This document shows, piece after piece, positions 37,038-46,691 of a DNA stretch of 64,000 nucleotides. Location of the stretch: the NCBI GenBank assembly GCA_001725155.1, contig MEFP01000002.1, positions 1 to 64,000 of the forward strand, read 5' to 3'. Source of the DNA: Lysobacteraceae bacterium SCN 69-320 (GTDB lineage Bacteria; Pseudomonadota; Gammaproteobacteria; Xanthomonadales; Rhodanobacteraceae). Numbering within the stretch: position 1 is the first letter of the stretch; each line of letters opens with the position of its first letter. A program made the position numbers and the translations under genes. Under the pieces are notes generated by a model that was given only the letters and a program-made list of their open reading frames with translations, was not told where the DNA came from and made no database searches.

Positions 37038-37661
37038 ATGAGTGAAAAAAATCATTTTTCCATGATTCGCGGTTTCCACCTGGCCGACTGGTTCACCCTG
37101 GCCAATGCGGCCTGCGGCATGGCGGCCGTGTTCGCGGCCATGGCCAGCATCGCGCCGGGCAGCCGCGTCAGCCTGCTGCTGGCCGCGGCGTTCATTCCGG
37201 CGGCGTTCGTGTTCGACGTGCTCGACGGACGCATCGCGCGCTGGCGCCAGCAGCAGTCTGCGCTCGGCCGCGAGCTCGATTCGCTGGCCGACGTGATTTC
37301 GTTCGGCGTCGCTCCGGCAGCCATCGGCTTCGCCGCCGGTCTGCACGGTTTCTGGGACTGCATCATCCTCGGCTATTTCGTCTGCTGCGGCGTCAGCCGT
37401 CTGGCGCGCTACAACATCACGGCCGAGGCGCTGTCCTCCAACGAGAGCGGCAAGGTCAAATACTTTGAAGGCACGCCGATCCCGACCAGTCTGCTGCTGG
37501 TCGTCGTGCTCGCGGTCGCCGCCTGGCGGGGTCGCATCGGCGAGGCCGTGTGGCTCGGTGCCGTCGAGCTTGGGCCCTGGACCCTGCATCCGCTCGCGCT
37601 GATGTTCGCCGTCTCGGGCTCGCTGATGATCAGCAAGACCTTGCGCATTCCCAAGCTCTGA
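37038..37661 (+). CDS. pssA: CDP-diacylglycerol-serine O-phosphatidyltransferase
   Basis: 207 residues with the CDP-alcohol phosphotransferase motif DGx2ARx8Gx3Dx3D seen as DGRIARWRQQQSALGRELDS plus LAD. Several membrane helices. It makes phosphatidylserine, the precursor of phosphatidylethanolamine; this is the membrane (subclass II, Bacillus-type) enzyme rather than the E. coli type. ATG 37038 has AAGGA eight nt upstream; an in-frame ATG three codons earlier is possible. Confidence 0.92.
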   Translation: MSEKNHFSMIRGFHLADWFTLANAACGMAAVFAAMASIAPGSRVSLLLAAAFIPAAFVFDVLDGRIARWRQQQSALGRELDSLADVISFGVAPAAIGFAAGLHGFWDCIILGYFVCCGVSRLARYNITAEALSSNESGKVKYFEGTPIPTSLLLVVVLAVAAWRGRIGEAVWLGAVELGPWTLHPLALMFAVSGSLMISKTLRIPKL

Positions 37662-37749
37662 GCCGGCTTCCCTGCGCCGCCTCCGCATCGCCGTCGTCAC
37701 GTCTTCCGGTCGGCGCTGCCCATCCGCCACCAGGTCGCCGGCGCCTGGC

Positions 37750-38220
37750 TCAATGCGCGATGACCATGTCGCCGGGCCTGCAGCGCGCGATCGACTTCGC
37801 CGCTGACGAGATCAAGCCCGTCGAACTGCACCGGCAGGCCCGCGCAGTACGGCGGATCGGGGCCATCGCAGATCTGGAAGTGCAGGTGCGGCTCGGCGGA
37901 ATTGCCCGAGTGGCCGCGTTTGCCGAGCGTTTGTCCGGCGGCGGACCGTGGCGCCGACCCCGACCCGCAGCGAGCCCGGCACGAGGTGCGAACAGCTGGA
38001 GAACTCGCCGTTGCCGTGGTCGGCCACGACCTGGCTGCCGCGGGCTCTGGACTTGTCCGCGGCCAGCAGCGTCGCCGGGTTCTGCATCGCACGCTGCAGA
38101 TAGTCCGGCCTGCTCGCGTCGGCACAGCGCAGCAGGCCGGCATCTTCGGCGAGATCGTCGACCGCACCGCGGCCGCAGCATCGCCGTGGCCGCCCGCGAC
38201 TGCCTGATGCGGCGGGTATC
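37750..38220 (-). pseudogene. frameshifted, N-terminally truncated M23 peptidase
   Basis: Three pieces in different frames rebuild an M23 (LytM-like) domain. The first has VVADHGNGEFSSCSHL and PGSLRVGVGATV; the second has GQTLGKRGHSGNSAEPHLHF and VQFDGLDLVSGEVDRALQA; the third has GDMVIAH and the stop at 37750. Each junction is mended by removing a single C (in CCGCCGCCGG near 37940 and GCCCGGCG near 37770). The N-terminal half with the first zinc ligands is not found. Either a decaying gene or, since both are one-base gains in GC runs, partly sequencing error. Confidence 0.7.
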
Positions 38221-38371
38221 GCGGGGTCATTTCGCGCTGATCGTTGGCTTGTCGTCGGCACGCTGCCGTGGCGCCGCGTTGCCGCGGCGGGGCGGACGCT
38301 GCAGCGCTGGGGCGGTTTGACGCCGGCCGCAGCGGGGGCGACGATCCCGCTCCCTGTCCACGGTCGCGCCG

Positions 38372-40312
38372 ATGTCGTCCAGCTTCCCGTCTGCCGCGAG
38401 CTACCGGTTCGGCCAGGTCGAGTTCGACACGGGCGCGTTCCAGCTGCGCACCGCCGGCATGGCGCAGGACTGCCCGGCACGCGCGCTGCGCCTGCTGCAG
38501 CTGCTCTGCGCTTCGCCAGGCCGTCTGTTCGCGCGCGAAGAGCTCATCGCCGTGCTGTGGCCGGGCCGGCGCCTGGTGTCCGACGAATCGCTGAGCCAGG
38601 TCATCTTCAAGTTGCGCACCGCGCTGGGCGCCGACGGCGAGCGCCTGGTCACCATGCGCGGCGCCGGTCTGCGTCTGGAAGGGCCGGTTGCGGCGGCGGC
38701 CTCGCCGGCCGGGCCGCTGGACCGATCCGAAATCGAGGCGACAGGTGACCGCGCGCCGCCACCGGGTGCCGACCGTGCGACCGGCGACGTTGCCGCGGCG
38801 AGCGGGCATGCGCCGCACGCTGCAGCGGCGAGCCCGCTGTGCGAGCCTTCGCCGGTTATCGCAGCCGGCAGGCCGCAACCGATGACCGATGCGGCTGCCG
38901 TGTCCTTGCCGCCGCCCTCGTCGAGGGGCTCGCCAGCGGTTGAATCCCATCTGCGAATTTCAATGCGCCGCGGCCGCCGGCTGTTCCTGGTCGCCGCGGC
39001 GCTGCTCGTCGCTGCCGTCGTCGGCACCTTGTGGCTGTCGCGGCCGACGGCTGTGCCGGCAGCCGACTGGGCCCTGGCGCGGGGCTGGGGATTCTCGGCC
39101 GACAACCTGCATGCGAGCCGGCCGGAGAGTGCCGCGCGCGTCCTGCAGGCGCTCGCGGCCGACGCCGCCGGCGACCGTGCCCGGGCGCAGGTCCTGCTCG
39201 CGGCCGTTCACGACGGCGATTCGACCACCCCGCTGCCCGCGCTGTTGCTGACGATCTGGCGCGCCGGCGCCGGCGACCGCGAGCAGGCCGCGCGCTGGCT
39301 GCAGCAGGCGCGCACGCGGGCAGCGGTCGAGCCCGACGCCCTGATCGCGGCCTATCTGATTCTGGCGCAAGCCTTCGCCGATGGCCGCAGCATCGACAGC
39401 AAGGCCGCGATCGGCGCGCTGCTGGATCTGCGCGCGGACGCCTGGATCCTGCGCTACGCCGTCGCCCAGCTGCTGCATCAGCGCGGTCAGGACGAACTCG
39501 CGCTGCAGGAGCTGCGCAAGATCCCGGTGACCGCGCTCGACGACCGGCGTGTCGAGGATCTGCTCGCGCTGCGCGCGGCGCTCGGCGATGCGGCCGGCGT
39601 GCGCACGGTGCTGCGGCGGCTCGACGCGCAGCGCAATCCGGTCGCCACGGCCGCCGTGGGCGCACTGCTGGCCTACAGCAGCGGCGACGTCGCACAGGCG
39701 CGCCGGGCGTTCGACGACACCGCTGAACTCGCGCGCCGCGGCGACCGCGACGATTGGGCCCTGCGCGCGCCGCTGCTCGGCGCCGCGCTCGCGTTCGAGC
39801 AGTACGACCTGGCCGATGCGCGCCGCCGCCTCGACGAGGCGCTCGCGCGGGCGCGCGAAAAGCGCGAGACGCTGAGCCTGCTCGACGCGAACCTCATGCT
39901 CGCCCAGGTCGCGCAGCGCCAGGGCGACACGGCGACGCGCGACGCCGCGCTGGATCGCGCCGCCATGCAGGCGCGCGATTCCGGCGACACGCTCTGGCCC
40001 AGACTCGTGCGCATAGTGGCGCTGAGGCTGGGCGGCGACGCGCCGGATGTGCCGCCGGCCGACGACGCCGATCTCGTCGCTCAGGACATCGCTCCGCTGC
40101 TGCAGCTGCGCCTGGCCCTGCGCGACGGCGACACCGTGCGCGCAGCCGCGCTGCTGCAGGGGGGCGCCGACCGCAAGGCCAGCCTGTTCGCCGAGGAATG
40201 GGCGCTGGCGGCGGCCGAACTCGGCCGGCCCTGGCCGCCGCTGCGGCGCCGCGATCCGCCGGTCATGCCGTATTTCCGCCTGATGGCCTGGGCGGCGCTG
40301 CAGCCGCGCTGA
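38372..40312 (+). CDS. CadC-like membrane-bound winged-helix transcriptional regulator
   Basis: 646 residues. Residues about 10-105 form an OmpR/PhoB-type winged helix (FGQVEFDTGAFQLR ... RLVSDESLSQVIFKLRTALG). A Pro/Ala-rich linker follows, then one membrane helix at 204-222 (LFLVAAALLVAAVVGTLWL). The periplasmic part (about 235-646) consists of helical, TPR-like repeats rich in Ala and Leu. This is the architecture of CadC/ToxR regulators with a TPR sensor, common in Xanthomonadales. Regulated genes are unknown. Confidence 0.88.
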   Translation: MSSSFPSAASYRFGQVEFDTGAFQLRTAGMAQDCPARALRLLQLLCASPGRLFAREELIAVLWPGRRLVSDESLSQVIFKLRTALGADGERLVTMRGAGLRLEGPVAAAASPAGPLDRSEIEATGDRAPPPGADRATGDVAAASGHAPHAAAASPLCEPSPVIAAGRPQPMTDAAAVSLPPPSSRGSPAVESHLRISMRRGRRLFLVAAALLVAAVVGTLWLSRPTAVPAADWALARGWGFSADNLHASRPESAARVLQALAADAAGDRARAQVLLAAVHDGDSTTPLPALLLTIWRAGAGDREQAARWLQQARTRAAVEPDALIAAYLILAQAFADGRSIDSKAAIGALLDLRADAWILRYAVAQLLHQRGQDELALQELRKIPVTALDDRRVEDLLALRAALGDAAGVRTVLRRLDAQRNPVATAAVGALLAYSSGDVAQARRAFDDTAELARRGDRDDWALRAPLLGAALAFEQYDLADARRRLDEALARAREKRETLSLLDANLMLAQVAQRQGDTATRDAALDRAAMQARDSGDTLWPRLVRIVALRLGGDAPDVPPADDADLVAQDIAPLLQLRLALRDGDTVRAAALLQGGADRKASLFAEEWALAAAELGRPWPPLRRRDPPVMPYFRLMAWAALQPR

Positions 40313-40724
40313 GCATCGCCGCCGTGCGCGCCTCGCGCTGACCGCACGGGCCGTTTCGCGGTACGTGCGAACGGCCGGGATGGCGCCGGAAGCCTCCGCA
40401 CCTGCGCTATCTCGATCCACCGTATCTCGATCCACCGTGCTGCAAACGCAGGTCGACTGCGTGCCGTGCGGATCCTGCCGTGCCGCAGCGGGCGCGGCGC
40501 CGATGAGAGAACGCCTGCCATCGCGACACCGTTGATGGCGAGCCGCTGCCGACGGCCGCACCGAGGGCAGTCGCCGCTTGCGTTCGGCGCTCATCGGCGC
40601 AGGCTAGGCCGGCGACGGCGCGGAAACGGAATCCGCGCCGCCGTCTCAGGGGCGCCACGGACGTCCTCGCGACGGCCGTTGCGGCAGCGCGCGATCTCGC
40701 GCCGCAGCGAAAGGGGGAAATCGC
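40313..40724. other. intergenic stretch with a 15-bp tandem duplication
   Basis: TATCTCGATCCACCG occurs twice in direct succession at 40408-40422 and 40423-40437. Nothing else was recognised. The distal part is the leader of the metzincin gene, with AAAGGGGGA as ribosome-binding site just before 40725. Confidence 0.6.
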
Positions 40725-42734
40725 ATGTTCGCCACTCGTCTTGCCTGCACCGTAATCGGTCTGCTGCTCGCCGGTACCGTCATGCCGGCCGCTGCCAGCC
40801 AGCTCGCGCCCCGGTCCGCCGACGAAATCGCGGCCGCGCCGCGCATCGTCGTCGCCGATCTGGAATCGGCGCAGTCACGCTGGAATCCGCAGCACACCCT
40901 GATCCTTACCGACTACGTGTTCCGCCGCGTTGAAATCTTGCGTGGCGATTTCAATGATCGCTTCGTGCTGACCCAGGGCGGCGGCCGCGTCGGCGACGAG
41001 ACGCACCAGCTCAGCCACCTGCCGCAATTCCGTCCCGGCGTGCGCTATCTGCTGATCCTCGATGCAGCCGACAATCCGGTGTTTTCGCCGGTGCGCTACG
41101 GCGCGGCCGGCGCGCTGGAGATCGACCAGGCCGCTGCGCGGATCCGCGGCGGTGAATCGCTGGCCGAGTTCCGCGCACGCGTGGGGCGCAGCCGCGTCAT
41201 CGACGACGCGGCGCTGCGGCCGGCACCGCACGGCGAGCACTATCCGGCTGCGCACTGGCGTCCCGACGAAACTCCGGCGGCGCAGCCGGCTTCCGCGGTG
41301 CGGCGGCCGGCCGAGGCCGCGCCGGCGCCGGTACCGCCGGCGCGCGATCAGGCGTCGGCGCCGTTCGGTCTGCCGGCGGCCGTGGAGCCCGCGTCGCCGT
41401 TCGTGCCCGATTATCTCGTGCAGCGCTGGCCGGCGCCGACCATCACCTTCAATCCGCTGCCGCTGACCTGGATCTGGTCGCCGGCGGATCAGAACCAGAT
41501 GGCGGAATGGAACCACTACGGCGACATCTTCCGCGTGCAGGCGCCGACCGGCACCTGGGGCTGGGGCAACGGTCGCTACGACCTTGCCGGCTTTCCGAGC
41601 GACGCCGACATGACGGCGCAGTTCGGCGCGGCCTGGGGCACGACCACCCTGGCCATCTGCTATACGCGCTGGAACGGCAACGGCCCGATCATCGAAGCGG
41701 ACATCGCCGTGAATCCGGCCTACAGCTGGACGCTCGACGACGCCTACGGCACGCAGGGCGACAGCACGACGCCCTGGAGTTTCCGCCAGGCCCTGCTGCA
41801 TGAGCTCGGTCATTCCTGGGGCCTGCAGCATCCGTGGGAAACGCAGAACGTATTCTGGCCGTCGACGATGAACTACGGACCGAAATGGGCGCGCGATCCG
41901 ACCTTGCAGGCGGACGACACGGCGGCCATCCGCTCGGTCTATCCGGGCATCGGCCTGCACGACGGCAGTCTGGTCATGTATCGCACCGACGACAGCAGCG
42001 CGAGCAACAACGCGCTCTATTCCTCGTCGACGCCGGCGTTTTCCAGCTATACGCACGGCCAGAGCATCGGCTTCAACGGTGCGGTCACCCTGCAGAATCT
42101 CGGCACCGACAATCTGGTCAATCCGGCCGTCGACGTGTATCTGAGCGGCGCGCGCATGGCCTACGACAGCAGCGTCTATCTCGGCCGCAGCAATTACCTC
42201 ACGACCGTGCCGCCGTTCCCGAACAGCATCGCGCTGCTCAATCTGGGCAGCTATCCGCTCGCCGACAGCGTGCCGGTCGGCATCTACTATCCGGTGATCT
42301 ACCTGGCCGGCAGCGGCGGCACCGAGGCCTATACTGCCAACAACTCCGCCTGGGGGCGCTACGAGTATCCGATCGCGATCAACAACGCCGTGACGACCCT
42401 GCTGCCGACGCCGGCCGTGCAGACCACCGCCCTGGGCCGCATCGGCCCGCGCGGGCAATGGAAATACGCGCTGGCCGCGCAAGCCGGATACACGTATACC
42501 TTTTCCACCTGTGGGCTTGCGAGCTTCGACACCGTCATCGAGATCCGCGGCGCGTTCCCGACCGTCGCCGCCGACGACAGCTGCGGCACGCAGAGCCTGC
42601 TGGTCTGGACCAGCAATGCGACCCAGGCCGTGACCGTCGTCGTCCAGGGGTTCAACGCCAGCGCACAGGGCGCGTTCCAGCTGGACTACAGCGGCGGCAA
42701 CGACCGGATCTTCGCGTCGGATTTCGGCGGTTGA
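40725..42734 (+). CDS. secreted metzincin-type metalloprotease
   Basis: 669 residues with a signal peptide (MFATRLACTVIGLLLAGTVM, cleaved near AAAS). The extended zinc motif HELGHSWGLQH is at 359-369 and a Met-turn STMNYG follows about 20 residues later, as in matrixin/M10-type metzincins. A Pro/Ala-rich linker (about 180-225) separates an N-terminal domain from the catalytic domain (about 230-410). The C-terminal part has beta-rich modules, including a pre-peptidase C-like domain (about 565-655). It ends in NDRIFASDFGG, a tail shared with other secreted proteins of this window. Confidence 0.9.
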   Translation: MFATRLACTVIGLLLAGTVMPAAASQLAPRSADEIAAAPRIVVADLESAQSRWNPQHTLILTDYVFRRVEILRGDFNDRFVLTQGGGRVGDETHQLSHLPQFRPGVRYLLILDAADNPVFSPVRYGAAGALEIDQAAARIRGGESLAEFRARVGRSRVIDDAALRPAPHGEHYPAAHWRPDETPAAQPASAVRRPAEAAPAPVPPARDQASAPFGLPAAVEPASPFVPDYLVQRWPAPTITFNPLPLTWIWSPADQNQMAEWNHYGDIFRVQAPTGTWGWGNGRYDLAGFPSDADMTAQFGAAWGTTTLAICYTRWNGNGPIIEADIAVNPAYSWTLDDAYGTQGDSTTPWSFRQALLHELGHSWGLQHPWETQNVFWPSTMNYGPKWARDPTLQADDTAAIRSVYPGIGLHDGSLVMYRTDDSSASNNALYSSSTPAFSSYTHGQSIGFNGAVTLQNLGTDNLVNPAVDVYLSGARMAYDSSVYLGRSNYLTTVPPFPNSIALLNLGSYPLADSVPVGIYYPVIYLAGSGGTEAYTANNSAWGRYEYPIAINNAVTTLLPTPAVQTTALGRIGPRGQWKYALAAQAGYTYTFSTCGLASFDTVIEIRGAFPTVAADDSCGTQSLLVWTSNATQAVTVVVQGFNASAQGAFQLDYSGGNDRIFASDFGG

Positions 42735-42918
42735 TGCGGCGAGCGGCAAATGCCGGCACGGCGTTCGTTGGCGTGGACGCGTAGTCGCAGGCGGGCGCGA
42801 ACCCTCGCCGCCGGTACCGTCGCCGCGGCCGTCGATCGGCGTGCGCCTGCGGTCGCGCTGCCCTGACTTGCGGGGCGCAAGCACTGCGCTGCCTTCGGCT
42901 GTCTGCGCACGACAGCGC

Positions 42919-42949
42919 CTGACATCGGCGCTTGGCCCAAAGGCATAAT
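42919..42949 (+). promoter_or_regulatory. possible promoter of the PD40 protein gene
   Basis: CTGACA (42919-42924) and CATAAT (42944-42949) with a 19-nt spacer lie 28 nt before the ATG. The spacer is long and the boxes imperfect, so this is tentative. Confidence 0.35.
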
Positions 42950-42976
42950 GCCCGCCCGCCTCCCGAGCGTGCGCAC

Positions 42977-45514
42977 ATGTTCCGATATGGCCGCTGGTTC
43001 ACCCTGATCCTGGCGTTGTCTGCGTTGCCGGCGGCCGCCGTCACCCTGGAGCAGGTCAACCGGACCACGATCGCTGCGCCGATGGATGCGAATGGCGATT
43101 CGATGGCGCCGACGCACGTAAGCCGCGATGGCCGCTACGCCCTGTTCATCTCGGAGGCGGCCAATCTGGTCGCCGGCGACACCAACGACGTTGCCGATCT
43201 GTTTCTCTATGACGCGGTTGCCGATCAGGTGGAGCGCATCAACCTGGGCAGCGGCGGAACCCAGTCGAACGAGAGCATCTCCGGTGCCGTGGCCGTTACC
43301 GCCGACGGTCGTTGGGTGTTCTTCACCAGCAATGCGTTGGATCTTGTGCCCGACGCGGTCCTGCACCCAGCGCAGATCTACCTGCGTGATCGCGCGACCG
43401 GCACGACGACGCTGTTGATTCGCGGCGGCGATGATTTGCCGTTGAGTGACTCCACGTATCTCGCCGACGCGAGTGAAGACGGTCGCTATGTGCTGCTCAG
43501 CACCGCGGCGGCCCTGTTGCCGGTGGACACCAACCAGGCTCCGGATCTTTACCGGCTCGACCGCAACACCGGCGACTACCATCTGGTGTCCGTCGCGTCG
43601 GACGGCAGCGCTGCCGGTGCCGATTGGGACGCTCAGCTCTCGGCCAACGGCCGTTATGCCGTATTCAGCAGCTGGGCCGGCAACCTTGTCGCGGGTGATA
43701 CGAACGACAATGTCGACTTGTTCTGGCGCGATCTCGATCAAGGCAGGACAGTGCGGATAGCCGAGAATGCCCCCTACGGCAGTCCGAACAGCATCGGCGC
43801 GCCGGCGCTGCCCTGGGGCCGCAATGCACTTTCCGATGATGGCCGCTATGTTCTGTTCTCGACCTGGCAGGCACTGCTGCCGGCCGATACGAACGGCCTT
43901 GCCGACGGCTATCGGTTCGACAGCGGCGACGGCAGCCTGCAGCGGGTCACGCTCGATGGCGAAGGTGCGCAATTCGGCAATGTCAGCCAGCTCGGCGGCT
44001 TGTCTGCCGACGGTACCTCGCTGCTGTTCGTGACGGCCTGGCCGCTGTTGCCCTCCGACCCCGTTCCTGCCCAGCGCGCTTACTGGCGCGACATCGCCGG
44101 CGGCCAGATCGCGAATGTGCCGCTGCATGCCGGGCCGGACGGCCGCGAAGGCGAAGTGCGCGGATGCACGGCGTCGCCGGATGCCGGCATCGCCTACTGC
44201 CTCAGCACCACGCAGCGTCTGTTCGGCAGCGAGGAACGCGGCTTTCTCGGCCTTTTCCGCGCGGTTCGCGGCGACGGGTCGGTACGCCGTGTCAGTCGTT
44301 CTGCCGGTGCGGCCGTCGCGTATGCCAACGGCCACAGCGGACGGCATCGCATCGCCGCAAGCGACGACGGGCGTTATGTCGTCTTCGACTCGCAGGCATC
44401 CAATCTCGTCGTCGGCGACAACAACGGCGTCAGCGACGTGTTTCTGCACGACCGTCTGCTCGGCAGCATGACGCGCCTCAGCGTCGACGCTCAGGGTGCG
44501 GAGTCAGCTTGCGCCAGCGAATATGCCGACCTGTCACCGGACGGGCGTTATGTAGTGTTCGAACGCTGCGGGCCTGCCGGGTCTGCCAACGACGGTTTCA
44601 CCCAGATTTACCGGCTGGACCGACTGACTGGACAGAGCCTGCTGGTCAGTACCGACTACAAGGCGACGCCCGGCGATGCCGCCAGCACGCAGCCGCGAAT
44701 TTCCGACGACGGCAACGTCATCCTGTTCCGTTCCGTTGCGCAAAACCTCGGCGTTCCGGCGCATGCGAGCGGTGACTACTTCCTGCGTGACGTTGCAGCC
44801 GCCACGACCACGATCGTTTCGCGCAATCCGCAGACGGGGCAGAGCGACGGCATTCCCTATTCTGCCTGGCTGTCCGGTGACGGACGTTTTGTCGCTTTTG
44901 ATGATTCCTCGACCGATCTCGTCGACGGCGACACCAATTCGGGAGTCGACGTCTTCGTTTTCGATCGGGGCACGCGCCAGATCGAGCGTGTCAGCACATT
45001 CGCGCAGGGCGAGCAGCTCGGTGGCTCCAGCTTCTGTCTCGGCTTTTCGAGGGACGGTACCCAGGTGCTGTTCACGACATTCGCGACCGTGCCGGGATTT
45101 CCCTCCGGTATCACCAATCTGTTCGTGCGCGATCGCCTCAGCGGTGCGCTGGAATTCGTCAGTCGCGGCAATTACGGAACCGCGGCACCGGGAATCATTG
45201 ATCAGGTCGCGGTGTCGGCGGACGGTCGCCGCGTCGCGTTCGGCGTCTGGTCCGGCGCCTGGTATGACCAGTTCCAGGGGCTGTTCGTATTCGATCGTGC
45301 GGTCCAACGCACGTATCGCATCACCGCGCACTCCGCCAATCGCGCGATCCTGTTGCCGCAATTCGTCGGCGATGCCGACAGGCTGGTATTCGCGAGCGAG
45401 TCGACCAACCTGCTCGGCGGGATCGACGGCAACGGGCATTTCCGCGACGTGTTCATCGCCGCCGGCGTCAACGACGCGATCTTCAGCAACGATTTCGCCG
45501 ACTTGCCGTTCTGA
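42977..45514 (+). CDS. exported PD40/TolB-type beta-propeller protein
   Basis: 845 residues with a signal peptide (MFRYGRWFTLILALSALPAA). About twelve PD40-like blade motifs follow, of the form SxDGRYVxFxS, many ending NLVAGDTNxxxDLFxxD (for example near residues 40-75, 215-250 and 465-500). Such propellers bind proteins or glycans; no enzyme site is seen. The Asp/Asn-rich GDTND loops could bind Ca2+ (inference). It ends NDAIFSNDFADLPF, with the same IFxxxF tail as the metzincin before it. Confidence 0.88.
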   Translation: MFRYGRWFTLILALSALPAAAVTLEQVNRTTIAAPMDANGDSMAPTHVSRDGRYALFISEAANLVAGDTNDVADLFLYDAVADQVERINLGSGGTQSNESISGAVAVTADGRWVFFTSNALDLVPDAVLHPAQIYLRDRATGTTTLLIRGGDDLPLSDSTYLADASEDGRYVLLSTAAALLPVDTNQAPDLYRLDRNTGDYHLVSVASDGSAAGADWDAQLSANGRYAVFSSWAGNLVAGDTNDNVDLFWRDLDQGRTVRIAENAPYGSPNSIGAPALPWGRNALSDDGRYVLFSTWQALLPADTNGLADGYRFDSGDGSLQRVTLDGEGAQFGNVSQLGGLSADGTSLLFVTAWPLLPSDPVPAQRAYWRDIAGGQIANVPLHAGPDGREGEVRGCTASPDAGIAYCLSTTQRLFGSEERGFLGLFRAVRGDGSVRRVSRSAGAAVAYANGHSGRHRIAASDDGRYVVFDSQASNLVVGDNNGVSDVFLHDRLLGSMTRLSVDAQGAESACASEYADLSPDGRYVVFERCGPAGSANDGFTQIYRLDRLTGQSLLVSTDYKATPGDAASTQPRISDDGNVILFRSVAQNLGVPAHASGDYFLRDVAAATTTIVSRNPQTGQSDGIPYSAWLSGDGRFVAFDDSSTDLVDGDTNSGVDVFVFDRGTRQIERVSTFAQGEQLGGSSFCLGFSRDGTQVLFTTFATVPGFPSGITNLFVRDRLSGALEFVSRGNYGTAAPGIIDQVAVSADGRRVAFGVWSGAWYDQFQGLFVFDRAVQRTYRITAHSANRAILLPQFVGDADRLVFASESTNLLGGIDGNGHFRDVFIAAGVNDAIFSNDFADLPF

Positions 45515-45574
45515 GCGGACGCGCCGCGGAGTCCGTGCCGGAGCAGCGGACTCCGCGGCCGTTTCCGCGTCCGC
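45515..45574. terminator. large inverted repeat between convergent genes
   Basis: A 12-bp inner stem (CCGCGGAGTCCG 45524-45535 / CGGACTCCGCGG 45547-45558) lies within a 9-bp outer stem (GCGGACGCG 45515-45523 / CGCGTCCGC 45566-45574). It separates two converging genes and begins at the stop codon of the first. No T-run. Confidence 0.6.
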
Positions 45575-45577
45575 GCT

Positions 45578-46111
45578 TCAGTTCTGGAAGCCGTTGCGGA
45601 AGATCACGTCCGAAAAGTACGCCACGCGGATGCCGCAGAACTGCAGCGCCGTCGAGGCTTCGCCGAAGTTGACCAGCAACTGGCGGGCCTGATTCAGATT
45701 GTCGACGACGACACTGGTCTCGGGGCTCAGGGTCGAACCGAAGCCGGCGCTGGCACCGGCATTCGTGAACAGGACTTCGTCGAAGAAGCTGCCGATGCCG
45801 TCGTAGCGGGTCATCGCAATCGTCAGGTCGGCCGTGCTGGTGTCGCGGTAGTAGGCGCGGACGTATTTGATCTGGCTGCCCGTGGGCAGTTGCAGCGGGT
45901 AGACGATGAAATCGCCGAGGCTCGCGCGCGAGATGCAGCCGCCGCTCTGGTAGACCGGGGCCGAGGTATTGCCGCGCGGCACGAACGAGGAGCCCGCGAC
46001 GTTCAAGTACGTGAAGCTGCTGCCTTGCGCCGCGGCCGGCCCGGCCGCGCCGATCAGCAGCAACGCAACCAGTGCGACAGCGAGATGCAGGCGGAAATGA
46101 CGTGGATTCAT
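45578..46111 (-). CDS. small secreted protein with IFxxGF tail
   Basis: 177 residues with a signal peptide (HLAVALVALLLIGAAGPAAA). Family not recognised. Predicted all-beta; two cysteines (GCISR and FCGIR) could pair. It is a paralogue of the next upstream gene: both have AGSSFVPR, GCI, a QLPxGxxxxYVRxYY block, STLSP and FCGxR. This one ends YFSDVIFRNGFQN, the secreted-protein tail seen elsewhere here, which the paralogue lacks. Confidence 0.82.
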   Translation of the reverse strand: MNPRHFRLHLAVALVALLLIGAAGPAAAQGSSFTYLNVAGSSFVPRGNTSAPVYQSGGCISRASLGDFIVYPLQLPTGSQIKYVRAYYRDTSTADLTIAMTRYDGIGSFFDEVLFTNAGASAGFGSTLSPETSVVVDNLNQARQLLVNFGEASTALQFCGIRVAYFSDVIFRNGFQN

Positions 46112-46121
46112 GGCGGCCACC

Positions 46122-46691
46122 TCAGTAGAAATACTGGATGCGCACGCCGCAGAAGCGCAGGTTGGCATCGGCCGCACCGATGTTCACGACCATGATGTAG
46201 GACTTGCTGCCGGGATCGACGGTCACGGCGAGGGCCGGGCTCAAGGTCGAGTCGTAGCCGGTGTTGGTCGTGGTCGGGAACGTGGTGTGCTGGGTTACCC
46301 CGCCGGCGCCGTCGAACTCGGTGAAGAACGTCGAGATGCTGCCGGCCGTGCCGTTGTTGTAGAAATACGTGCGCACGTAGCGTACGTCCGCGCCGGCCGG
46401 CAGCTGCACGTCGGCCGCATAGATGCCGCCTGCCGCCGTCGTGCGTATGCAGCCGGCGGTGACGTATTCGGCCGGCGTCGACGCGTTGCGCGGCACGAAC
46501 GAGGAGCCGGCGATACGCAGGTACGCCGAATTCAGCACGGTGCCGCTGATCGCGTCGGGCCCGTTCATGTCGTCGAACTGCGGTCCGCTCTGCGGCGCCG
46601 ATGCGAATCCTTCCGTGACCTGCGCCATTGCCGTGCCGCTCATCACCGCGAGGCACAGCGCGACGCTGGCCAGTCCACTGCGTTGCATCAT
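46122..46691 (-). CDS. small secreted protein, paralogue without the tail
   Basis: 189 residues with a signal peptide (MMQRSGLASVALCLAVMSGT, cleaved near AMA). Same fold family as the protein encoded 10 bp downstream, with conserved AGSSFVPR, GCI, DVRYVRTYFYNNG, STLSP and RFCGVR, but it stops at IQYFY. ATG 46691 has GGAG six nt upstream. The two genes are almost certainly one transcript. Function unknown. Confidence 0.82.
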   Translation of the reverse strand: MMQRSGLASVALCLAVMSGTAMAQVTEGFASAPQSGPQFDDMNGPDAISGTVLNSAYLRIAGSSFVPRNASTPAEYVTAGCIRTTAAGGIYAADVQLPAGADVRYVRTYFYNNGTAGSISTFFTEFDGAGGVTQHTTFPTTTNTGYDSTLSPALAVTVDPGSKSYIMVVNIGAADANLRFCGVRIQYFY

